This document shows, in pieces, positions 1 through 8,196 of a stretch of DNA of 64,000 nucleotides. The DNA is from Pseudomonas putida (GTDB lineage: Bacteria > Pseudomonadota > Gammaproteobacteria > Pseudomonadales > Pseudomonadaceae). Below the pieces are notes generated by a model, which saw only the letters and a program-made list of their open reading frames with translations, had not been told where the DNA came from and searched no databases. Numbering within the stretch: the first letter of the stretch is position 1; every line of letters starts with the position of its first letter. The stretch lies in assembly GCF_001941965.1 (NCBI RefSeq), contig NZ_MKZO01000079.1:62001-126000 (forward strand). Reading direction: 5' to 3'. Both the position numbers and the translations under genes were made by a program.

Positions 1-137
1 ATGACGTAACAATGCGCCTGTTCAGCGCTGCGCTTCAATCACCGGCAACGCTGGGCTACGCTGGTGATGGCACTTTTTGCCGGCGCTGCCGTCGAACAGG
101 CCAACCTGATTGATTATTTCCCTCGAGGTAACACCCC
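1..137. other. Window edge, no supported gene
   Basis: No convincing gene can be called here. One forward frame is open from about base 10 and closes with a TGA at 139-141, overlapping the ATG of the next gene as ATGA. This could be the tail of an upstream coupled gene, but a TAA at 7-9 blocks that frame. Another frame is open from base 3 to a TGA at 111. GAGGT at 124-128 is the likely ribosome binding site for the lipoprotein gene that follows. Confidence 0.3.
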
Positions 138-416
138 ATGAAAGCCTGGATAACCCTGCCCCTGATCGTTCTGGCCCTGGCTGGCTGCGCGGGCAAGACG
201 GCCTATCGTGACAGTTGCGGCTCCCAGCTCGACGCCGCCTGGAAAGAGCTCGACCTGGCCAAGGCCGAAGGTTTCGCCGGCACCGTCAGCTATTCCAAGG
301 CCCTGTCGCTGCTGACCGGCGCCAAGACCCAGCAGCAATTCGAAGCCTTCGAGGGGTGCTCGAAAAAAGCCGAGAAAGCCCGTTTCTACATTCGCGAGTC
401 CCGCGCCGGACGCTAA
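138..416 (+). CDS. Small outer-membrane lipoprotein, function unknown
   Basis: The 92-residue product begins with a short positively charged and hydrophobic signal ending in the lipobox LAGC, with the lipidated cysteine at position 17. Alanine at +2 is consistent with outer-membrane sorting. Two further cysteines, near 27 and 74, could form a disulfide. The mature part is short, charged and probably helical, and I do not recognise a domain. A GAGGT ribosome site lies just upstream of the ATG. The CHAD gene starts 19 bases downstream on the same strand, so the two are probably cotranscribed. No function is assigned. Confidence 0.75.
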   Translation: MKAWITLPLIVLALAGCAGKTAYRDSCGSQLDAAWKELDLAKAEGFAGTVSYSKALSLLTGAKTQQQFEAFEGCSKKAEKARFYIRESRAGR

Positions 417-435
417 CCAGTCGTGAGGTTTTGGC

Positions 436-1203
436 ATGTCGAAGATGTTCGATCACGTTGTCGCAGAGATCCTGGGACTGCAGGTGCGTCTGATGGCTTG
501 CCAGGCGCGCCTGGCCGAGAACACCGACAGCGAGGCGCTGCATGACCTGCGCACCACGGTGCGCCGGTTGCGCAGCCTGTTGCGGCCCCTGCGCGGCTTG
601 CCCGGGGTGGATCACCTGGAAGCCGCGGCCAAGGCCATCGGTGACCTGACCACGCCGCTGCGTGACCGCGAGGTGCTGGCCGAACAGCTCTTCGAACGTG
701 ACATGGGCGCGGCGGCGCAACGCCGCCTCGCCGGGGAGGGCGTGATCTTCGCCTCGGTGGCGTCCAGCACGCAGATGCACCGGCTGCTGACGGTGATCGA
801 CGCCTTCCCCAACTTCCTCCGCGCCATCGAACAGCAGGAACTGGTCCCGGACCTGGGCAAGCGCATCGAAAAGCGCCTGGACAAACAGTGGAAGAAGATC
901 GTCGAGGCCATGCATGACCCGGCCCACGATCGACACCGCCTGCGCTTGTTGATCAAGCGCTCGCGCTACGGCGCCGAGGCCTATCCGAAGCTCAGCCGCA
1001 TCGGCAAGTCGATGCGCGCCGAATTGAAGAACGCCCAGGATGATCTCGGCCATTGGCACGACCTTCTGCAATGGCTGACCCAGGCCGAAAAACAGGCCGA
1101 CCTGGCGACCCTGGTCCCGCAATGGCGCGAGGAGCTGGTGGCGGCCGAGCGCAAGGCGGACAAGACCCTGGCCCGTCTGCTCAAGCATATCGACGAGCGA
1201 TAG
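436..1203 (+). CDS. CHAD domain-containing protein
   Basis: The 255-residue protein is rich in His, Arg and Lys and helical throughout. The CHAD hallmarks are visible: HDLRTTVRRLR near residues 36-46 and IKRSRYGAEAY near 174-184. CHAD (conserved histidine alpha-helical) domains form a basic pore that binds polyphosphate, and some target polyphosphate granules. There is no signal peptide, so it should be cytoplasmic. No CYTH/triphosphatase domain is fused and none is adjacent. It lies directly behind the small lipoprotein gene. Family assignment is firm, but the specific role in this organism is inferred. Confidence 0.85.
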   Translation: MSKMFDHVVAEILGLQVRLMACQARLAENTDSEALHDLRTTVRRLRSLLRPLRGLPGVDHLEAAAKAIGDLTTPLRDREVLAEQLFERDMGAAAQRRLAGEGVIFASVASSTQMHRLLTVIDAFPNFLRAIEQQELVPDLGKRIEKRLDKQWKKIVEAMHDPAHDRHRLRLLIKRSRYGAEAYPKLSRIGKSMRAELKNAQDDLGHWHDLLQWLTQAEKQADLATLVPQWREELVAAERKADKTLARLLKHIDER

Positions 1204-1288
1204 GCCGCTTATTTGGCAGTTATGCGGCCTGCCTGCTGTCCGGTTCTGCTCTTAAGATCGTAGGACTTTTCCGCAGGACGAGGTCCGC

Positions 1289-2086
1289 ATGAATTTTTCC
1301 CAACTGCTCACCGCCGTTCGCCAGCGCCCGCAAGAAGTGGTGATCCCCGCTGAATGGGCCCAGGGCCGTGCCTGTTTTGGCGGCCTGATGGCGGCGCTGG
1401 TGTACGAGGCTATGCATGCCCGGGTCTCGCCGGAGCGTCCGGTGCGCTCGCTGGCGATCACCTTTGTCGGGCCCGCCGAACCCAATGTGCCGATCAGCTT
1501 CGAGGTCGAGGTGCTGCGCGAGGGCAAGGCGGTCAGTTCGCTGCTGGGTAGGGCGATCCAGAACGGCCAGACCGTGACCCTGGTGCAGGGCAGCTTCGGC
1601 GCCGGGCGCAGTTCGGTGATCGATATCCCGGCAGTGCCGGCGGTGGAGATGAAGAGCCTGGCCGATTCCAGTCCGGAGATGCCTTACATCCCCGGCGTGA
1701 CCCCGGAATACATCCGCTTCCTGGCCATGCGCTGGGGCATCGGCAATCTGCCGTTCAGCAACAAGCCGTGTCGCCAGATGGGCGGCTGGGTGCGTTTGCG
1801 CGATGCGGTGGAAGAGCCGGTGACCGAGGCCCATCTGCTGGCCCTGTGCGATGCCTGGCCGCCGGCGACCTTGCCGTACCTGAGCAAGCCGGCGGCGGGC
1901 AGCACCCTGACCTGGACCATCGAATTCGTCCAGCCGGTGGCCAGCCTGAGTACCCTGGACTGGTGCCAGTACTGCGCTGATATCGAGCATTCCCGGGATG
2001 GCTACGGGCACACCTCGGCGGCGATGTGGAATGCGGCGGGGGAGTTGCTGGCGATCAGCCGGCAGACGGTGACGGTGTTCGCCTGA
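1289..2086 (+). CDS. Acyl-CoA thioesterase family protein (double hotdog)
   Basis: The 265-residue protein resembles the TesB-like double-hotdog thioesterases. The N-terminal half carries the FGG motif (CFGGLMAALVYEA) and SLAITFVGPAEP. The C-terminal half carries a second hotdog with WTIEFVQP and the hydrophobic turn around residues 210-250. Members hydrolyse acyl-CoA thioesters in the cytoplasm. The start is the ATG preceded by GAGG. The stop is only three bases from the stop of the convergent small membrane protein gene. Substrate chain length cannot be read from the sequence. Confidence 0.8.
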   Translation: MNFSQLLTAVRQRPQEVVIPAEWAQGRACFGGLMAALVYEAMHARVSPERPVRSLAITFVGPAEPNVPISFEVEVLREGKAVSSLLGRAIQNGQTVTLVQGSFGAGRSSVIDIPAVPAVEMKSLADSSPEMPYIPGVTPEYIRFLAMRWGIGNLPFSNKPCRQMGGWVRLRDAVEEPVTEAHLLALCDAWPPATLPYLSKPAAGSTLTWTIEFVQPVASLSTLDWCQYCADIEHSRDGYGHTSAAMWNAAGELLAISRQTVTVFA

Positions 2087-2089
2087 TGT

Positions 2090-2293
2090 TCAGTGATGGC
2101 GGTGGCTGAACGGTTTCGACTGTCCGGCCTCCAGGCGATGGCCCTGGCGATACAGGGCCAGGCCTGCCAGCAACATGATCACACCGACGGCGATCTGGCC
2201 CAGATCCAGACTGAACACCCCGGACAACACCAGCAGCGCGCCGATGATGAACAGCGGCGCGGCGATGAGGTAATGCGGCAGGTGGGTGTTCAT
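2090..2293 (-). CDS. Small two-helix membrane protein, hypothetical
   Basis: The 67-residue protein starts MNTHLPHYLIAAPLF and has two predicted transmembrane segments (about residues 8-26 and 32-48), followed by a basic, His-rich tail ending HRHH. A GAGGAG ribosome site sits six bases before the ATG, which favours this short start over upstream in-frame codons. It converges on the thioesterase gene. I do not recognise a family. Confidence 0.7.
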   Translation of the reverse strand: MNTHLPHYLIAAPLFIIGALLVLSGVFSLDLGQIAVGVIMLLAGLALYRQGHRLEAGQSKPFSHRHH

Positions 2294-2395
2294 GGGGGAC
2301 TCCTCTGACTTTTCGGTGGGGCTTGTCAGAAGAGTAGTTGTGGGTGGTGGGTGAGGCCAATTGAGGGGATTGATCGGAGGGATAGCTGTGCTCTT

Positions 2396-2484
2396 GAGGG
2401 CCTCATCGCTGGCAAGCCAGCTCCCACAGGTCCAGCGGTGCACGCGATCCCTGTGGGAGCTGGCTTGCCAGCGATGGGGCCCTT
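2396..2484. repeat. REPIN (inverted REP pair)
   Basis: Two inverted copies of a REP unit are separated by about 20 bases. Each unit is GCCTCATC, the small hairpin head GCTGGC-AA-GCCAGC, and the tail TCCCACAGG. The element lies between the small membrane protein gene and the chemoreceptor gene. Confidence 0.9.
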
Positions 2485-2491
2485 GAATTCC

Positions 2492-3970
2492 CTACAACTT
2501 CAACTGCCCGATCACCTTGTTCAGCTCCCCGGCCAAGGTCGCCAACTCACTGCTGGTCGTCGCCGAAGACACCGTCTGCTGCACCGTATCCTCGGTCACA
2601 TCACGAATGCTCACCACCGCCCGGTTCATCTCTTCCGCCACCTGGCTCTGCTGCTCCGCGGCCACGGCGATCTGCGTGTTGCTCTCGCGCATCTGCGCCA
2701 CCGCAGCAGTGATTTCCGCCAGCGCTTCGCCCGCTTCCTGAGCCTGTTTCACGCAGTCGTCGGCCTTGAACGAACTCTCGGTCATGAACTCCACCGCATC
2801 CTTGGTCCCGGCCTGCAAAGCAGAGACCATCTCGGTGATTTCGTCGGTGGAGGTCTGCACCCGCTTGGCCAGGTTGCGCACTTCATCGGCAACCACGGCG
2901 AAACCACGTCCCAGGTCACCGGCCCGGGCCGCTTCGATGGCGGCGTTCAGGGCGAGGAGGTTGGTCTGCTCGGCAATGCTGTGGATCACATTGACCACGC
3001 CGTTGATCTTCTGGCTGTCCTCGGCCAGTTGGCGAATCATCTCGGCAGTCTGCTGCACGCCGCTGGACAGCCCGGCGATGGAAGTCTGTACCCGGTTGAC
3101 CACGTCCTTGCCGCTGCCGGCGAGGGTGTCGGCGGTCTGCGACAGGTCGCGGGTGGCGCCGGCGTGCTGGGCGATGTGGTAGACGGTGGCGGTCATTTCG
3201 TTGATCGCCGTCGCCGCCTGATCGGTCTCGCTCTGCTGGCCGAGCATGCCGTGGCGCACGTCGCTCATGCTCGAGGCCAGGCGCGCGGCGCCGGAGTCCA
3301 GTTGCGCGGCCGTCACGGCCACGGTGTTGACCACCCGGTGATAGGTGGTCTGCATGGCGTTGAAGGCACTGGCCATCTGCCCGACCTCGTCACCGCAGGA
3401 CAGCGGTACCCGGGCCGACAGGTCGCCGGTCTTCTCGACATGCAGGATCACGTCCTTGAGGGTGTTGAGCTGGGCCAGCAGGAAGCGGATCAGCAACTGC
3501 GAGGCACAGAGCATCGCCAGCATCAGGATCAGCACGCACACCGCGTAATTGCCGAAGCGATCGCTGTAGACCTGCATCAGGCTCGGCGACGGCGCCAGCA
3601 CGGCGACCCGCTGGCCGTCACGGCTGATCACCTGGGCGCCGGCCAGCGGCGCTTCGCCGAACAGCGCGTAAGGCTCGAGGCTGACCCAGCCGCTGGCATT
3701 GGCCAGGGCGGCGACGGGCTGGCCCTGGTAGCTGGGCGTCTGCCCGGGGGCGAAGGCGAGGATATGCGGCGCCTGGGGCAGGGCCTGCCCGGCCGGCCAG
3801 GCGGCGAGCAACCGGGCTTCGGCCACGGCGCGCTCATGGGCTTCGTCGACCCGGGCCTGCTGTTCGAGGAACACCGCGTACAGCACCAGGAACAGGGTGG
3901 TGACGAAGGCGACCGCGTTGACAGCCCAGAACTTGTACTTCAGGGAGATGTTGCTAAGCCAGGCACCCAT
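2492..3970 (-). CDS. Methyl-accepting chemotaxis protein
   Basis: The 491-residue transducer has the standard order. The first transmembrane helix is at about 11-33, followed by a periplasmic sensor of about 115 residues, a second transmembrane helix near 150-172, a HAMP segment (ARVPLSCGDEVGQMASAF), and a long coiled-coil signalling domain. The conserved hairpin tip reads NLLALNAAIEAARAG, then GFAVVADEVRNLA. It signals through CheW/CheA. The start MGAWLSNISLKYKFW was chosen because it puts the first membrane helix in the usual place; an in-frame ATG 16 codons upstream is possible. No chemotaxis partner genes are nearby, and the ligand is unknown. Confidence 0.9.
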   Translation of the reverse strand: MGAWLSNISLKYKFWAVNAVAFVTTLFLVLYAVFLEQQARVDEAHERAVAEARLLAAWPAGQALPQAPHILAFAPGQTPSYQGQPVAALANASGWVSLEPYALFGEAPLAGAQVISRDGQRVAVLAPSPSLMQVYSDRFGNYAVCVLILMLAMLCASQLLIRFLLAQLNTLKDVILHVEKTGDLSARVPLSCGDEVGQMASAFNAMQTTYHRVVNTVAVTAAQLDSGAARLASSMSDVRHGMLGQQSETDQAATAINEMTATVYHIAQHAGATRDLSQTADTLAGSGKDVVNRVQTSIAGLSSGVQQTAEMIRQLAEDSQKINGVVNVIHSIAEQTNLLALNAAIEAARAGDLGRGFAVVADEVRNLAKRVQTSTDEITEMVSALQAGTKDAVEFMTESSFKADDCVKQAQEAGEALAEITAAVAQMRESNTQIAVAAEQQSQVAEEMNRAVVSIRDVTEDTVQQTVSSATTSSELATLAGELNKVIGQLKL

Positions 3971-4039
3971 GGTAGGTCTTCTCTGAGTTAAGCGTTTGAG
4001 CGGAAAGTTTTTTGGCAAGGTGCCAGCATTCTGGTCGAG

Positions 4040-4069
4040 TAATCAGCAATAAATCTTGATATGTGTCAA
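4040..4069 (-). promoter_or_regulatory. Candidate sigma-70 promoter of the chemoreceptor gene
   Basis: On the minus strand a perfect -35 TTGACA (4064-4069) is followed after 18 bases by TGATTA (4040-4045). The -35 overlaps the stop codon of tatD. No good FliA (sigma-28) match with correct spacing was seen, although a flagellar-type promoter is common for chemoreceptors. Confidence 0.4.
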
Positions 4070-4872
4070 GCCAGCTCCGGGAGGCTGAAGAAGCGTCGGG
4101 CACACAGGGTTGTATGTGCCGCCAGATGGGCCTCGGACTCGCCGCGATGCCGGGCCACTTCGCGCAATACCTCCGGCAAGTATGCCGGCTCATTGCGACC
4201 GTTCTTCGGTTTTGGCCGCAGGCTGCGTGGCAGCAGGTAGGGGGCGTCGCTTTCCAGCATCAGCCGGCCTTCGGGAATGTTGCCGACCAGGCCGTGCAGG
4301 TGGGTGCCGCGGCGCTCGTCGCAGATCCAGCCGGTGATGCCGATATGCAGGTCCAGGTCGAGGTAGGCGAACAGCGCCTCGCGCTCGCCGGTGAAGCAGT
4401 GCACCACGGCGGCGCTGAGGTGGTCGCGGTAGTCCTTGAGGATATGCAGCAGGCGCTCGCTGGCGTCGCGCTCGTGGAGGAACACCGGCATCTGCAGTTC
4501 CACGGCCAGGGCCAGTTGGTCTTCCAGGGCCTTTTCCTGCTGCGGGCGCGGGGAGAAGTCGCGGTTGAAGTCCAGGCCGCATTCGCCGACCGCCTGCACC
4601 CGTGGCTGCTCCAGCAGGTGGCGCAACTGGCGCGGGCTTTCGGCGGTCCAGTGGCTGGCGTCATGCGGGTGTACACCCGCAGTAGAGAACAGGCGCTGGC
4701 CGCGTTCGTCGAGGCGCTGGCACAGCTCCAGGGCCTCTTCGCTGCCCGCCAGGCTGGTGCCGGTCAGGAGCATCTGCCGCACCCCGGCGGCCTCGGCGCG
4801 GTCCAGTACTTCCTGATGGATGCCGGCAAAACTGGCGTTGGTCAGATTGACGCCGATGTCGATGAGTTGCAT
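4066..4872 (-). CDS. tatD: TatD family 3'-5' DNase
   Basis: The 268-residue metallohydrolase starts MQLIDIGVNLT, which is the TatD-proper variant of the N-terminal metal motif. It continues with TAGVHPHDASHW, GECGLDFNRDFSPR and HCFTGERE, and ends with the metal-binding ESDAPYLLPRSLRPK. TatD enzymes are magnesium-dependent 3'-5' exonucleases or deoxyribonucleases with a TIM-barrel fold, active in the cytoplasm. Length fits the family. The gene stands alone here, divergent from the lytic transglycosylase gene. No tatABC genes are adjacent. Confidence 0.9.
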   Translation of the reverse strand: MQLIDIGVNLTNASFAGIHQEVLDRAEAAGVRQMLLTGTSLAGSEEALELCQRLDERGQRLFSTAGVHPHDASHWTAESPRQLRHLLEQPRVQAVGECGLDFNRDFSPRPQQEKALEDQLALAVELQMPVFLHERDASERLLHILKDYRDHLSAAVVHCFTGEREALFAYLDLDLHIGITGWICDERRGTHLHGLVGNIPEGRLMLESDAPYLLPRSLRPKPKNGRNEPAYLPEVLREVARHRGESEAHLAAHTTLCARRFFSLPELA

Positions 4873-5037
4873 GGTGCTACCTCGAATTTCGCGGCTGATA
4901 CCCGCGCAAAAGCTCGAAAAATAACAATAAACACAAGAACTTCAATGAGTTGTCGTGGTCTTTTGCGGTCAATTGTCATAAGGCCGCTGCATAGTATGCC
5001 GCCACGCACGCCATCACGGCCTGTTCCTGGAGTCCGG

Positions 5038-6465
5038 ATGTCCCGAGCTTTGCTGATGATCCTGCTGTTCGCCGGGCTGCTGTTGGCAGGGCCGGCGCAC
5101 GCGCGGGTGGCCGGTCCGCCCCAGGTGGCCAGCAGCGGCAACAAGGACCGCGACCTGGCGCAGATCCGCGCCAGCCGCGAGCTGCGGGTATTGGTCAACC
5201 AGAGCCGCAACAGTTCCGGGGAAGTGAAGGGCCAGCCGTACGGCGTCGAGTATTACCGCTTGCGCGCCTTCGAGCACTACCTCAATGCCCGCGCCCGGGA
5301 CGGCCAGGAAATCCGCTTGAAGCTGATCCCCAAGGCCAAGGAGCAGCTGGTCCCGGCCCTGCAGCGCGGCGAGGGCGACCTGGTGGCGCCCGGCGAGCTG
5401 CTCGACCCGGTCTCCACCCGCGGCGTCAGCGCCAGCGATCCGGTGCTGGCCCATGTGCCGCTGGTGCTGGTGGGGCGCCGGGGCGAGCGCAGCTACAGCC
5501 GCATCGAGCAGTTGTCCGGGCGCACCCTGGTACTGCCGGCCGGCAGCGCGGCCGGCGATACCCTCCACGAAATCAACCAGCGCCTGGCCCTGCGCAAGCA
5601 TGCGCCGATCAGGATCGAGTGGGTCGACCCGAGCCTGGCGACCGAAGACGTGCTGGAGATGGTCCAGGGCGGGATCCTGCCGCTGACCGTGGTCGAGCAG
5701 CCGATCGCCGAGCGCTGGAGCAAGGTCATGCCCAAGCTGAATATCCAGCGCAAGGTCAGCCTGACCGCGCCGGAGTCGACCCACTGGTTCATGCGCCGCG
5801 ACGCGGTGATGCTGCATGCCAGTGTCGATCGCTTCCTCAAGGACTATCGCCCGCCCGCCGACCAGGATGCGAACTTCGAGCGCATCTACCGGCGCCTGTA
5901 CAAGGTGCATTACCCGCTGGCCAAGGCCAATCGCCAGCGCCTGAACAACTTGCGCCCGGTCCTGCAGAAGCACGCCGAGGCGCAGAACCTCGACTGGCTC
6001 AACCTGGCCGCCGTGGCTTTCAAGGAGTCTTCGCTCAACCCCGGGGCCCGCGGTGCCGGCGGTGCCCACGGGTTGATGCAGATCACCCCGAGCGCGGCGC
6101 AGCGGGTCGGCGTCAGCGATATCAGCAGCGTCGAGGGCAATGTCCAGGCCAGTGCCCGCTACATGTCGCTGATCCGCCGCAAGTTCTTCTCCAGCAACCA
6201 GCTCAACGAGCGCGAGCGCATGGCCTTCGTCCTGGCGGCCTACAACCTCGGGCCGGAGCGGGTCCAGGCGATGCGCGCCGAGGCCCGGCGCCGCGGGCTG
6301 AACCAGAACCAATGGTTCTTCCAGGTCGAGCGCGTGGCCCTGGAGCAGGTGGGAATGGGGCCGGTCAGCTATGTTAATAGCGTCAACAAGTATTTCCTGG
6401 CCTTCGACCGGGAGCGGGAGACCCTGGAGTCCTCCCGGAATGACAAGGTGAAGGGTCGCAAATAA
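5038..6465 (+). CDS. Periplasmic lytic transglycosylase, MltF-like
   Basis: The 475-residue protein has an N-terminal signal peptide (RALLMILLFAGLLLAGPAHA). A solute-binding-protein-like domain (about 40-270) is followed by a Slt/lysozyme-like domain (about 300-440). The catalytic glutamate lies in AFKESSLNPGA, followed by GAHGLMQITPSAA and a later AAYNLGPERV motif. This two-domain order is that of MltF, which cleaves murein glycan strands to 1,6-anhydro products at the outer membrane or periplasm. No lipobox cysteine is visible, so a soluble periplasmic form is likely. An alternative ATG 13 codons upstream exists but would bury the signal peptide. Confidence 0.85.
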   Translation: MSRALLMILLFAGLLLAGPAHARVAGPPQVASSGNKDRDLAQIRASRELRVLVNQSRNSSGEVKGQPYGVEYYRLRAFEHYLNARARDGQEIRLKLIPKAKEQLVPALQRGEGDLVAPGELLDPVSTRGVSASDPVLAHVPLVLVGRRGERSYSRIEQLSGRTLVLPAGSAAGDTLHEINQRLALRKHAPIRIEWVDPSLATEDVLEMVQGGILPLTVVEQPIAERWSKVMPKLNIQRKVSLTAPESTHWFMRRDAVMLHASVDRFLKDYRPPADQDANFERIYRRLYKVHYPLAKANRQRLNNLRPVLQKHAEAQNLDWLNLAAVAFKESSLNPGARGAGGAHGLMQITPSAAQRVGVSDISSVEGNVQASARYMSLIRRKFFSSNQLNERERMAFVLAAYNLGPERVQAMRAEARRRGLNQNQWFFQVERVALEQVGMGPVSYVNSVNKYFLAFDRERETLESSRNDKVKGRK

Positions 6466-6495
6466 TCTATTTGTTCGATCTTTATCATGGATTAA

Positions 6496-6523
6496 TTGCG
6501 ATTTTCATATTGAAGAATATGAT
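6496..6523 (+). promoter_or_regulatory. Candidate doxX promoter with embedded dyad
   Basis: A -35-like TTGCGA (6496-6501) is followed after 16 bases by a -10 TATGAT (6518-6523), in an AT-rich stretch upstream of the DoxX gene. A perfect inverted repeat, TCATATT-GAAG-AATATGA (6505-6522), covers the spacer and most of the -10. A protein binding there would block RNA polymerase. Confidence 0.45.
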
Positions 6524-6570
6524 TATTATGGCGGCATCCAAACACAAACACCTTGCTAAGGAACACCGCA

Positions 6571-7005
6571 ATGAACGCCATCCACTCCGTAATGACTACC
6601 CGCGCTGGCTGGGGCATGACCGTCCTGCGCATCATCGTCGGCATCATCTTCATGGCCCACGGTTCGCAGAAGCTCTTCGGCCTGTTCGGCGGCGGCGGCC
6701 TGGCGGGGACTGCGCAATTCATGGAAAGTCTTGGCCTGACCCCAGCCATGCCGATGGCGCTGCTCTCCGGCGGTGCGGAATTCTTCGGCGGCCTGGCCCT
6801 GGTCATCGGCCTGCTGGCGCGGCCGGCGGCGGTGGCGTTGATCGGCCTGCTGGTGGTGGCGATCCTCTCGGTGCACATCAACAACGGCCTGTTCATGTCC
6901 AACAACGGCTATGAGTTCGCCCTGGCCCTGCTGGGCGGTGCAGTGGCGGTGTTGTTCGAGGGCGCTGGCCGGGCCTCGCTGGACGCGGCGATTTCGAAAA
7001 GTTGA
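6571..7005 (+). CDS. DoxX family membrane protein
   Basis: The 144-residue protein has four hydrophobic segments. It carries the DoxX signature at the first helix (VLRIIVGIIFMAHGSQKLFG), then a glycine-rich loop and GGAEFFGGLALVIGLLARPAA. The family comprises small inner-membrane proteins linked to quinone or thiol redox and detoxification, and the exact reaction is unclear. The ATG preceded by AAGGA was chosen over an upstream in-frame start. The gene is monocistronic: a strong promoter candidate lies upstream and a clear terminator hairpin follows. Confidence 0.85.
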   Translation: MNAIHSVMTTRAGWGMTVLRIIVGIIFMAHGSQKLFGLFGGGGLAGTAQFMESLGLTPAMPMALLSGGAEFFGGLALVIGLLARPAAVALIGLLVVAILSVHINNGLFMSNNGYEFALALLGGAVAVLFEGAGRASLDAAISKS

Positions 7006-7013
7006 AGACGGCA

Positions 7014-7038
7014 AAAGGGCCTGCGATGCAGGCCCTTT
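7014..7038 (+). terminator. Rho-independent terminator after doxX
   Basis: The hairpin AAAGGGCCTGC / GCAGGCCCTTT with a short loop starts nine bases after the DoxX stop codon and ends in a T run. Confidence 0.8.
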
Positions 7039-7051
7039 GTCATTGCTCGTG

Positions 7052-7081
7052 TTGACAGTCCGTTGGCAGCCCCTCTAGGAT
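7052..7081 (+). promoter_or_regulatory. Candidate promoter of the 7221 gene
   Basis: A perfect -35 TTGACA (7052-7057) is followed after 18 bases by TAGGAT (7076-7081). It would give a leader of about 130 nucleotides before the ATG at 7221. Confidence 0.45.
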
Positions 7082-7220
7082 GCCCACCTGCGCCGATTTA
7101 AACAGCTACTTGCGGGGCGCGGGAGAGCCCTTCAGGTGATCCGAATACCGCTAAAGCGCTGGTTCGGTGATGCCTCCCACCGCAGCCCAGCGGGATCTGC
7201 GAGGCGGAGAATATGACTCC

Positions 7221-7529
7221 ATGAGTTGCCCACGTTCCAGTGTCTGTCTGACCCCCCTTTCTTCCAGCCAGTCGGCGCGTACCCCGCGGGTATTGCTGAG
7301 TGGTCCGCACCAACCGACCCTGGTTCGCTTCCTCGATGGCTGGCCGCGCCGCAAGGGCCGCGCTACAGCCCTGTTGATTCAATTCGTCGATCTTGAAATG
7401 TCGCTGGCCGAGTTTGCCGATGACCGCTTTGACCTGGCTGTCGTACAGGCGCCGAGCAAGGAGCGGGCGGCTGAGGTGATCGGGCAACTGACCCGGATTG
7501 CGCGGCAGGGTTTGATCACTCGGGGCTGA
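7221..7529 (+). CDS. Unrecognised small protein
   Basis: The reading frame encodes about 102 residues (MSCPRSSVCLTPL onward) with no signal peptide or membrane segment. The middle has alternating hydrophobic strands and the C-terminal part RFDLAVVQAPSKERAAE resembles the edge of a Rossmann-like fold, but I cannot name a family. The start is uncertain: an earlier in-frame start at 7167-7170 is possible, and a three-codon mini-ORF (7213-7224) overlaps the chosen ATG as ATGA. GGAGA lies 10 bases upstream. It is followed by a REPIN. Confidence 0.5.
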   Translation: MSCPRSSVCLTPLSSSQSARTPRVLLSGPHQPTLVRFLDGWPRRKGRATALLIQFVDLEMSLAEFADDRFDLAVVQAPSKERAAEVIGQLTRIARQGLITRG

Positions 7530-7547
7530 AATCTTCTTTGCTCTTCA

Positions 7548-7632
7548 GGGCCTCATCGCTGGCAAGCCAGCTCCCACAGGTATCGAGTGCACCGCCACAC
7601 CTGTGGGAGCTGGCTTGCCAGCGATAGGGCCC
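7548..7632. repeat. REPIN (inverted REP pair)
   Basis: Two inverted REP units (GCTGGC-AA-GCCAGC heads, tails facing inward) separated by about 21 bases sit between the 3' ends of the 7221 gene and greB. Confidence 0.9.
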
Positions 7633-7638
7633 GAAAGA

Positions 7639-8112
7639 TCACCGCGGATAACTGATGCTGTTCACATACCAGACCGCCTCACCCCCAGGCGTCTGCACTG
7701 TCACCTCGTCATCCTTCTCCTTCTTCAGCAGCGCCCGGGCCATGGGCGAGTCCACCGAGATGTAGTCGTTGCGCCCGTAGATCTCGTCATAGCCGACGAT
7801 GCGAAACTTCATGATCTCGCCATCCTCGTTCTCGATCTCCACCCAGGCGCCGAAGAACACCCGGCCTTCCTGCTCGGCACCGTAGTCCACCACCTTCACG
7901 TCTTCCAGACGCTTGCGCAGGTAGCGCACGCGGCGGTCGATCTCGCGCAGGAGCTTCTTGTTGTACTGGTAGTCGGCGTTTTCGCTGCGGTCGCCGAGGG
8001 AGGCGGCCCAGGCGACTTTCTGGGTGATTTCCGGGCGGTACACGCGCCACAGGTGATCCAGCTCGGCCTTGAGGGCTTCGTGACCTTCGCGGGTGATGAT
8101 GTTGGTAGCCAA
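7639..8112 (-). CDS. greB: Transcription elongation factor GreB
   Basis: The 157-residue protein has the GreA/GreB architecture. An N-terminal antiparallel coiled coil (about 8-78, including AASLGDRSENADYQYNKK with the acidic tip residues) is followed by an FKBP-like C-terminal domain (GYDEIYGRNDYISVDSPMARALL). The DRSENADYQY variant and the length fit GreB rather than GreA. It stimulates RNA polymerase to cleave backtracked transcripts. The only reasonable start is a TTG six bases after GGAG, an unusual initiation codon. The gene is transcribed away from the ABC transporter genes upstream. Confidence 0.9.
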   Translation of the reverse strand: MATNIITREGHEALKAELDHLWRVYRPEITQKVAWAASLGDRSENADYQYNKKLLREIDRRVRYLRKRLEDVKVVDYGAEQEGRVFFGAWVEIENEDGEIMKFRIVGYDEIYGRNDYISVDSPMARALLKKEKDDEVTVQTPGGEAVWYVNSISYPR

Positions 8113-8158
8113 TGCCGTCTCCTGGGCGGGCGTTACGTCAGGGGCGAAGAGTAACCGG

Positions 8159-8189
8159 CGAGCCGGCGACGGTACAGGTCGCCGGCTCG
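8159..8189 (-). terminator. Terminator-like hairpin after ABC permease gene
   Basis: A perfect 12-bp stem (CGAGCCGGCGAC / GTCGCCGGCTCG) with a seven-base loop sits just past the permease stop codon on the minus strand. The following T tract is poor, so it could also be a stability hairpin. Confidence 0.5.
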
Positions 8190-8196
8190 CGGTTGT

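Noticed and set aside
10..141. Possible 3' end of an upstream gene coupled by ATGA to the lipoprotein gene
   Set aside because: The frame is stopped by a TAA at 7-9 and only about 43 codons are open, so neither a partial nor a small gene can be supported.
2396..2484. Regularly recurring 30-base repeats as a CRISPR array
   Set aside because: The repeats are inverted pairs scattered over the window as single loci, not tandem direct repeats with spacers, and no cas genes are present.
2351..3991. Plus-strand open frame opposite the chemoreceptor gene
   Set aside because: Antisense to conserved signalling-tip sequence, with no domain and starting in a REPIN.
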